64,000 nucleotides of DNA. Origin: Salvia splendens. Its lineage: Eukaryota > Streptophyta > Magnoliopsida > Lamiales > Lamiaceae. The DNA is taken from NCBI RefSeq assembly GCF_004379255.2, contig NC_056040.1:34955779-35019778 (forward strand). Reading direction: 5' to 3'. Position numbers and translations under genes: made by a program. The notes below the pieces were generated by a model that was not told the origin of the DNA, searched no databases, and worked only from the letters and a program-made list of their open reading frames with translations. Shown piece after piece: positions 56,610 through 64,000 of the stretch; within the stretch, counting starts at the first letter, position 1; every line of letters begins with the position of its first letter.

Positions 56610-59600
56610 TCATCCCCATTCTTTCTCCTCATTTTGAACCCTGATGTTTGGGGTTCCGATTGCATCCATCCGCACGATTGCTGCGAGGTGTCTTGGTGCT
56701 GATCCGGCTCCCATTCTGCAAAAATCAATCCTTTCCATACCAATTTTCGCAAGGAGATCTCCCGCGCTATTACCTTCCCGATAGATGAAGGTGAAGCGCA
56801 TGTCCTGTTGGCGCTTGAGGAGTTTGATCCGCGAGGTCACTCAGCAGAGGTGGGCCGGCCCCCAGCATGAGTCATTAATTAGCTTGATTGCTTGTTGTGC
56901 ATCCGATTCCACCCAGATTGGTCGCCTGAATTCCATGGCCAGGTTCAGCCCTACTTGAATGGCAAGTAGCTCTGCCTCAAGGGCCGAGTGTGCCTCGAGT
57001 GGGGTCGCAAAGGCTGCCAACATGTGTCCCCTATGATCTCTCACGATCCCTCCTCCTCCGGCTTTGTCCGTATCCTCATAGTACGCACCATCCGTATTGA
57101 GTTTGATCCATGGTTGTTCTGGTGGGTTCCACTTGATGGTCATCGCAAGCGGCCTAGACCTCCGTGGCTCAGCCTGATTCGGAATATTGACTTTAAGGAG
57201 AACTCCCTTCCAGTGCTTCGGTTTGTAAGTCCCATTTGTCATGTCATTTCTGATGAACGTTTGCACCTGCCAAACAACGTTAAATGGCTTAAACCTTACC
57301 GATTGATGGCGACTCCTATTGCGTTCGGCCCAAAGGAACCAAAGGATGATGTACGGCATAGCCCTGCCGAGGTGCTTCCTGCCTGGCTGCCGAACTCTTT
57401 GCGCCCAAACTTTAAGCCTATCAGGGATGGTGTCATTTATCCGGAGATGAGGTGAAGAACCCCCGAACCATGAGTCGAATTCCCTCCAAACGGCGGAAGC
57501 TCCACTCCCTTGGATGAATAGGTACTGCAGGGATTCAATGCCCGGCCGATGTGGACAGCATTGGCATTTAGATGCCATCTCCATTTTCCTCCACTGGAGC
57601 TTAGTGTCCACCGGGATTCGGTTAGATAGGAGTCTCCAAATGAAGATGGCCATAGAGGATGTTGAATGCCCGGAGCACCTCTTTAACCTTCCGGATTCCC
57701 AATCCTCCTTCGGCCGTGGGTAGACAAACCTGGTCCCAACCAATCCAATGTGTCTTTTTCTTCTCATTTCTCGATCCCCAGAAGAATCGAGCCAGCTGTT
57801 GGTCTAGTTGCTTGAGGGCACCTCCCGTTGGTTCAATTGCTTGGAAGATATGAAGTGGGATCGCTTCCAACGTGCTTTTGATCAGTGTGAGTCTCCCTCC
57901 AAAGGAGAGGTGCCTATGGGCCCACCCGGAGATTCTCACCGAGACTTTCTCCCGTAGGAACAAGAACATATTCGTACACTTCACCCCTCTATAAATAGGT
58001 ACCCCAAGGTATAGAAAAAGGAATGTACCTCTAGAGAAGCCTCCTTCACTTTGGATTGAATTTGCCCAACTTTCGTTGGCCTACGCAATGTAGAAATTAC
58101 TCTTTCCAAGATTGATTTGTTGTCCGGAAACCGCGGCATAGTGGTCCAGGCATGCGCGTAGTCTCCTAAGAGGTGTTGCGGCTGCTTGTGTAAAGATGAT
58201 GACATCGTCGGCATAGGCGAGGTGGCTGATCTCCAAGCTGCCTCGGGTGGCTTTGAACGTCATCTCTTTGCAACCAAGGATAAGATTGTCAAGTGATCTC
58301 GAGAGATAGTCCGCAGCTAGCACGAAGAGGGCTGGGGATATGGGATCTCCTTGCCTGAGCCCACGGGTAGACTTAAAGAAACCCGCCGGCACACCATTAA
58401 TGATGATCGAGAACCAGCATGTTCCAATACACTTTTCGACGATCGTCACCCATGCTTCCGGGAAACCTATGTGCTTGAGGACCTTGATCAGAAAAGGCCA
58501 TTGTACTCGATCATAAGACTTAGCCATATCGATCTTTATAGCTACATTCGGGGCTGGGTTATTTCTTTGGAGCTCATGGAACATTTCTTGTGCAAGGAGC
58601 ACATTATCATTTAACAATCTTCCCTTCATGAATCCGCTTTCATTTGGGGCCACGATACTTGGTAGGAATGGGGCGAATCGCTTCGTGAGGATCTTAGTTA
58701 TTACCTTGTTGATCACATTACAAAGACTAATTGTCCTGTAGTCTCCCCATGTCTCGGGCAGTGGTTTCTTCGGAATGAGCACAATGCTCGTGGCCGTGAC
58801 ACTCCGCGGGAGGTAGGCCCCATTAAAGAATTGTCTAACCGCGCTTACAACGTCTGGTCCGATGATGCCCCAACAAGCTTGATAGAATAAGGCCGAGAAA
58901 CCATCCGGCCCGGGTGCACTATTGGGCGAGATATAAAAAATGGCACGTTTAACCTCGTCATCATCCGGCGGTTTGGGGAGGTCATCTAAGTGCTCCGAGG
59001 GTGGAATCCGTTGCAAGAGGCTAAGGTCCGGCTCATCTAGTTCAGGATAGTCGGGCCCAAAGAGGTTTTGGAAGATGCTGACCGCCGATTCCTTGATATC
59101 CGTATCATCTGTGAGTTCCCTCCTATTGTCAATGATCTTATGAATTCGAAGACGAATCCTCTTTTGTTTCACCCAACTCTGGTAGAACCTGGTGTTTTTA
59201 TCCCCCTCTTCCAGCCATCGGAGAGCCGCTTTTTGTTTCAAAAAGTCCTCCTCCATCTTGAGAAGAAGGATGTACAAGGCAATGCGTTTGTTGACCTCCA
59301 TCCTGTTCCTGGCCGATGCGTTCCCTTCAAAGTCCGCTTGGGCCTCGGCGATGTTCTCTTCACAATTCTTGAGGTTGGCATGGATATTCCCGAAGACCTC
59401 TTTGTTCCATCTTTTTAGAGCGCCTTTGATCATTGCGAGTTTTAGTTTCAAGTTGAAGAGGCCCTCGGCATCCGTGGGGGCCATCCAATCTTCACACACA
59501 AGCTCATTAAATCCCCCCATGTCGCACCCACATGTTTTGAAACCGGAAGGCTCTACCGCCCTCATGGTAGCTGGGCAGCCTGCTTCTGACGAGCAATGGT

Positions 59601-60265
59601 CCATGATCCGATGCGATGCGAGGGAGATTTGTGACTCGTACCGCATCGAATAATTGGGATGTCGTTTCACTAATCAGCACCCTATCCAATCGTTCCATAA
59701 GGCCGTTCTTAGCCCAAGTATACTCTGCTCCGTCATAGCCCGGGTCCAGTAATCTACAATCCTCAATGGCTTCAGCAAAATCAACCATTTCCGCCTGGCG
59801 GTTTGTGTCGCTCCCCGTCCTATCCCGCAGAGATAGGATTGTGTTGAAGTCTCCTCCAATAAGCCAAGGCATCCCTTCCACCACTTGATTAATTTCCCTC
59901 ATCTTTTCCCACAGCGCAACACGCTCCCCTCTTGAGCACTTAGCGTAAACCGCCGACAGCAGAATAGGAGAAGGAAGCCACGGACAACTAAATCTCCCAT
60001 GAAGCAGCTGTTCCGAGTCATCCTCAACAATAAAATCCATTCCCTCTCCAACGAAAATCTAGATTTTCCCATTACTGTTAGATCCCATGAAGGACATCCC
60101 CAACGCTTTTGAAAACTTGTCCGGATTAGGGGTAGTGAGCGGCTCCATTATTGCAAGAAAGCAAATATTGTGGTATTTAATTAGTATTTTAAGGACGTTT
60201 TGGGTTGACGCATTCGCGATCCCCCTAACATTCCAAAATAGAAAGTTTAAAGACATGATCAACAA
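56610..60265 (-). pseudogene. LINE ORF2, copy 2 (endonuclease, RT, partial thumb, zf-RVT, RNase H)
   Basis: Endonuclease starts at 60265 (LNFLFWNVRGI) with a Trp-to-TAG change at about 60,060. GGDFNTILSL, AEYTWAKNGLMERLDRVLI and SDHGPLLV follow. RT has GPDGFSALFYQACWG, LRQGDPISPALF and SHLAYADDVIIF. A 521-bp deletion at 57660/57661 removes the end of the thumb and the start of the zinc-binding region. RNase H keeps NTDGAY, ALEAELLAI and VESDAQQ but has a TGA after PAHLC (56838-56840) where copy 1 has Arg. A frameshift lies near 59,510. Confidence 0.9.
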
Positions 60266-60427
60266 GAGAGGGGCATACCCGGCGGGATTGAAGGCCCCCC
60301 TTGAAATTCAACAATTTGGAGGTCATTCCCCCCTTTATATGGCTCGGACTCCATAAGCGCAAGGTTGGACCCCTCGGCAACTTCATTATGTGGAAAGGAT
60401 TCTTCCCACTCTTTATCACCTTCAAAC

Positions 60428-62858
60428 TCATTTTCCGTAAAGTTTTCTCTGGCCATAAAGGGCGTAATAGCAGTTGGTGCTCATGTGGCTTGGTCCTTCG
60501 TGTGATCCGGTGTTGTCTAGAACAAAAGGCTTGAAGAAGCCTTTTGAGCACCCATGGTCGTCCGAGGCCGGCACTGCTCCTTGGCGCGCTAATACCACAC
60601 CTTTCGCCTTACCCCTACGTCCACCATCAAGGGACGATGTTCTGGCGAGCAGCCCCTTAGGAAGGTTATGGCCGTGCTCCATGGTCATGTCATTGCCCAC
60701 CGAGCTATGCATTTACCCTAAGTAGTCGGGCCCCATCCAATCCGGTCCCGGGCGCGCACTAGCCTTTGGGTGTTGTCACGGGTTACTCTCTTTTGCTTTG
60801 GATTTCCCTTGTTGTTTCCATTCCATGAGATCATTGTTTTGTTTCGATTCATCCATATACTTCTTGGCTCCCATTCCACCTTGTTGTGATGGTTTTGGAG
60901 TAGCTATATTATAGTTTCGTTTTGGGGGACGCTCCACCTTCCCGGACGCATAGCAAACATCACTATTATGGCCCACGTGCTTACATTCCCGGCAATATAA
61001 CGGGATTTTATCCCACTTAACTTGCTACACCATTGTGCGCCCACAAATGTCAAAGATAATCTCTTCGGGTGGTGGCTTAGTAATGTCGATCTCAATGCAC
61101 AACCACGCGAATGATATCCTCGACTTGTTGGCCGTAGCTTTATCCACTTGGATCGGGGTTCCAAGGAGTTTCCCAATTGCATAGAGTGCCGATTGATCAT
61201 ATAGGTGGATCGGGAGGCCAATTAGATTGCACCATATCGCCGCGATCGGAGACTCACAATAGGCGTCGAAGTCCGTAGTCCACTTAAAGACTCTCATCGG
61301 GTGCCGATCTATGAACCACACCGGCGTGCCCTTGGGTCCACTAAGTAGTCGAGCATAGTCCGCCAAATCCTCAAATTGAAATAGAATATGGTTGGCATTA
61401 ATATATTTCCACGTATATCCTCGACGAAATTTAATATTATCAAGCGCCTTTTGTATTTGATTGGAAGCCGGAATTGAGTGCCAAAACTTACCTACAATTG
61501 CATGTCCAAGGGTTGATGCAAGCTTTTGGATTTCGGATCCGGAGAAGTAAATCGACGGGATCCCATTAACCGATGAAGCAAAGCCTATACTTTGGATGCT
61601 CTCCGGAACAAATACTTGCGGGCCTTCATTTGCCGGCTTCTCTCGCACCAAGTCGGCCATGGACTTCGGCTTGTTGTTAATCCTCTCGGCTGATTTGGGG
61701 CTTTGAGATTCGGGTTGTGAGTTCGTGCTCGAATCCCCCTCTTCCATCGTTTCATCGGGTGGCTTAGGTGTCTCCGTCTCCTTGTTGGCCCGCACCACTT
61801 TGGCCGGTAGGGTTGCCGCCCCCTTAAGCATTGTGTTCTTAGACGTGTTTTGATGAGAGTTCATCGTCCCGGCCGTTCCCTCCAATGCCGAACCAGATTC
61901 GAACGTCTCCGGATTCGCCGAGTCCTTCCCCTTTCCAAGGGGGGGGGAAGTTTTCTAGGTTTGGTCCATTCTCAAGGAAAAGCATGCGTGGGTTACTATC
62001 TTTATCAATGCGTGGTTGCTGGTGTTCAACATTGTTTGTGTGGGCCGCCGCCGGTGAAGTTCCGACAAGGAGTGGTTGAGCCGTCGCCGCATCAAGTGAC
62101 TCCGCCACATCCAAGTCGATGATTTGGAGAATAACTCCCTCTTTTGTCTCTATTGGCTGGATTGGGATGGAGGAGTAATGCACCACATGTGACTCACCAC
62201 TTTGGTAGAGGACAAATGCACTTTCGGAAAGGGACCTTGGTTTTATTCCCATTTCGGGTAAGTTGACTCCCTCACTCCTCAATGCACTTTTTGGACCGCA
62301 TTGGTCAGCCAAATCCTCTTGGGATGTGCATGTTGCTTTGGCTTCTTCTTCCCCAACGGTCATCACCATTTCGTCGGGTACTTCGCCGGCGGTGGGGGTT
62401 GACGCGGCTGTCGGCGGTTCTTCATGAGCCATCGCATCTTCTCCCTCGGTCACAGGTGCCTTAGGTTGTTTTTTCTAGCTTTTTCCTACCATGTCGCCGT
62501 TGTGGTTAGCCGGGAATAGACTTACCTTACTCCTTGAGACGTTGGCTACTCGGCTAGTGCCGTTGGTCTCGGCATCAGAGCCTTCTTCCGGTCCAAAGTC
62601 TAGTTTCTTCCTCAGTTGCTTGTCTTCCGGTAGTGGGGATGGCACAAATCTCTTCCGGCCATGTCCTTTAGTTGGAGGAGCCGGCGTGCTCTTCCTAGCC
62701 TCCACCCGGATCTTCTTGCTCTTCAACTTCAAATCTTTCGCCGAAGACTTTGGCTTGGGGTCTTCTCTCGCGTGAAAGACCATGAGGTGATCAGGGATGA
62801 GCCTTGGCACTTCGGGATTCGGGGGAGCCGGGGTGGGGTTCGCGGTGGGGTCCGGCAT
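60428..62858 (-). pseudogene. LINE ORF1, copy 2, broken
   Basis: The ATG at 62858 starts MPDPTANPTPAPPNPEV, which shows the native ORF1 start missing in copy 1. DRKRF-like and KKLDFGPEEGS stretches, the DUF4283-like fold (about 61,300-61,500) and a knuckle near 60,950 follow. Breaks are a TAG after MVGKS (62475-62477), a frameshift at a G8 run (about 61,940), and a TAG at 61025-61027 after the TMV motif. The C-terminal frame ends at 60428, about 160 bp before the ORF2 start. Confidence 0.85.
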
Positions 62859-63075
62859 GTCTAGCCGGGGTACAACCTTGGCGGTTGTGCTGCGCCTCGA
62901 TCCGAGACGGTGGTATGGCGGGTCAGAGGTTGGAGGTGGTGCTTCTTGGAGAACACGATGAAGCTTACTCGGGTCTTGGGGTCGTCGCCGATGGAAGGCG
63001 GTTGTAAGAGTGGGGTGAGGGTATGGGATGGGGTGAGTGGACGTCGGGAGCGAGCCGACGGAGGTTGTGGGATGT

Positions 63076-63428
63076 AGGTCGTTATTAGTTCTTGTTTGTT
63101 CTTGATTTATTTTTTGCTTGTGTTATCTTTGGAAAAGAGAAATAGTGGTAAAATGCTTGAGTGGTGAGATTATTTGAGGGGAGGTAAAAGCCAACGAGTG
63201 ATATACACGAGTGTTTTGTGGGGTTTATTTTTATGTAATACACGAGTGAACTGTGAGGATGGATTCTACTGATGAAAATTAAATTGATCCTACGTTGCAA
63301 GCCATGCAACAACATTTTAGAAGGCTTGGACGTGTTCTGGAAAGTGTTTCAGAGCGCTTGGAGAGGCTGGAACTTCAAGCAAATGCAAACAATAACGAGG
63401 AAGAAGAGAGTGGATGAGAGGATAATGA
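63076..63428 (+). pseudogene. Gypsy leader and gag start, array copy 2
   Basis: After the LINE the gypsy leader resumes. An ATG at 63259 opens MDSTDEN, then TAA (63280), and the frame continues with a helical, coiled-coil-like stretch LQAMQQHFRRLGRVLESVSE to a TGA at 63415. The sequence GAGAGGATAATG (63416-63427) aligns with 51178-51189 in copy 1, which confirms that this is the gag 5' end missing there. Confidence 0.7.
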
Positions 63429-64000
63429 TTTTTTTTTATCCAAACACCTTCACGGTGGAGGGTTCGTGGGTTTGTCAAGTGATCTCCAAGCTGCCTCGGG
63501 TGGCTTTGAACGTCATCTCTTTGCAACCAAGGATAAGATTGTGAAGTGATCTCGAGAGATAGTCCGCAGCTAGCACGAAGAGGGCTGGGGATATGGGACC
63601 TCCTTGCCTGAGCCCACGGGTAGACTTAAAGAAACCCGCCGGCGCACCATTAATGAGGATCGAGAACCAGCATGTTCCAATACACTTTTCGACGATCGTC
63701 ACCCATGCTTCCGGGAAACCCATGTGCTTGAGGACCTTGATCAGAAAAGGCCATTGTACTCGATCATAAGCCTTAGCCATATCGATCTTTATAGCCACAT
63801 TAGGGGCTGGGTTATTTCTTTGGAGCTCATGGAATATTTCTTGTGCAAGGAGCACATTATCATTTAACAATCTTCCCTTCACAAATCCGCTTTCATTTGG
63901 AGCCAAGATACTTGGTAGGAATGGGGCGAGTCGCTTCGTGAGGATCTTAGTTATTACCTTGTTGATCACATTACAAAGACTAATGGGCCTGTAGTCTCCC
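63429..64000 (-). mobile_element. LINE in gag, internally deleted, runs off window
   Basis: A T run and the usual LINE 3' end (ATCCAAACACCTTCACGGTG reading plus strand) are followed after about 45 bp directly by RT sequence (63475-64000). RNase H, zinc-binding and thumb regions are missing. RT reads VQWPFLIKVLKHMG, LRQGGPISPALF and FVKGRLLNDN; the catalytic YADD lies beyond the deletion. It is nearly identical to the RT at 34,000-34,500 and 58,230-58,740. Confidence 0.82.

Larger units (their letters stand above)
56376..63075 (-). mobile_element. L1-type LINE in gypsy leader, copy 2
   Basis: The poly(A) is at 56376-56387 (T run). Reading leftwards on the minus strand the order is 5' region (to about 63,075), ORF1 (62858-60428), ORF2 (60265-56610) and the 3' UTR. 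It sits at the same leader position as the LINE starting at 31606 and is nearly identical to it, but has no Tekay-like insertion and has lost 521 bp at 57660. The exact 5' boundary and the right-hand target duplication were not found. Confidence 0.85.
30464..64000 (+). mobile_element. Ty3/gypsy tandem array hosting LINEs and a Tekay-like element
   Basis: The order on the plus strand is LTR1 (30464-31411), iMet-type primer site, leader, LINE insertion, gag-pol (51178-55265), LTR2 (55244-56187), a second primer site and leader, a LINE at the same leader position, gag start (63259), and another LINE to the window end. LTR2 is followed not by target DNA but by a fresh internal region, so the array shares LTRs. 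The left flank is LINE sequence (27954-30463). Allowing for insertions, the basic element has LTRs of about 0.95 kb (0.78 kb without the SINE) and an internal region of roughly 4.5 kb, reduced by deletions. Confidence 0.85.

Noticed and set aside
1..64000. An undescribed host defence or metabolic gene cluster
   Set aside because: Apart from the HIPP exon, every long frame could be assigned to a transposable element family or is the element-borne unknown ORF at 43959-44642; no host cluster is visible.

Overview
This window is nuclear DNA of a flowering plant, most likely a eudicot. It holds the last exon of a plant-specific HIPP metal-chaperone gene, Stowaway and PIF/Harbinger DNA transposons, plant lineages of Ty3/gypsy and Ty1/copia retrotransposons, L1-type LINEs with plant RNase H domains, and a tRNA-derived SINE. 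The species cannot be named from the sequence. No rRNA, tRNA gene or CRISPR array was seen. The only host protein-coding sequence I can support is the HIPP exon at 3799-4094.

Layout. 1-3654 is the 5' part of a Tat-type Ty3/gypsy element on the minus strand, lying just upstream of the HIPP exon and probably inside its intron. 4.1-12.6 kb is AT-rich DNA with Stowaway MITEs (4431-4676, 9128-9372, 9789-9990), a PIF/Harbinger element with an open transposase gene (5487-7492) and a related non-coding element (7670-8394). 12667-20280 is a second PIF/Harbinger element. It carries a decayed SANT/Myb-like ORF1 and hosts a tandem chromovirus array whose two copies share an LTR (12709-18484). A Stowaway MITE abuts it (20287-20508).

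22.1-27.95 kb is a decayed Ty1/copia element interrupted by a SINE (24438-24604) and by a LINE that carries ORF1 only (24919-27444). At 27953/27954 the copia is joined directly to a minus-strand LINE fragment (27954-30463). That LINE was in turn invaded at 30464 by a Ty3/gypsy element arranged as LTR-internal-LTR-internal, which fills the rest of the window. Each internal region carries a LINE at the same leader position. The first LINE copy (31606-51177) is a chimera of two LINEs and also contains an 11.7-kb Tekay-like chromovirus (36276-47977) with 2.85-kb LTRs, a 5-bp target duplication and an extra 227-codon ORF ahead of gag.

Inferred order of events from nesting: older Harbinger, copia and LINE insertions; then the chromovirus array, SINEs and the ORF1-only LINE; then insertion of the second gypsy into the 27.9-30.5 kb LINE, LINE insertions into its leader and gag, and its tandem duplication; then a deletion fusing two LINEs in copy 1, a 521-bp deletion in the LINE of copy 2, and insertion of the Tekay-like element into copy 1. 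Most coding regions are broken. The best preserved are the Harbinger transposase, the Tekay-like polyprotein (one visible frameshift) and the Tat gag-pro, which is separated from reverse transcriptase by a single UAG in a tobamovirus-type readthrough context.
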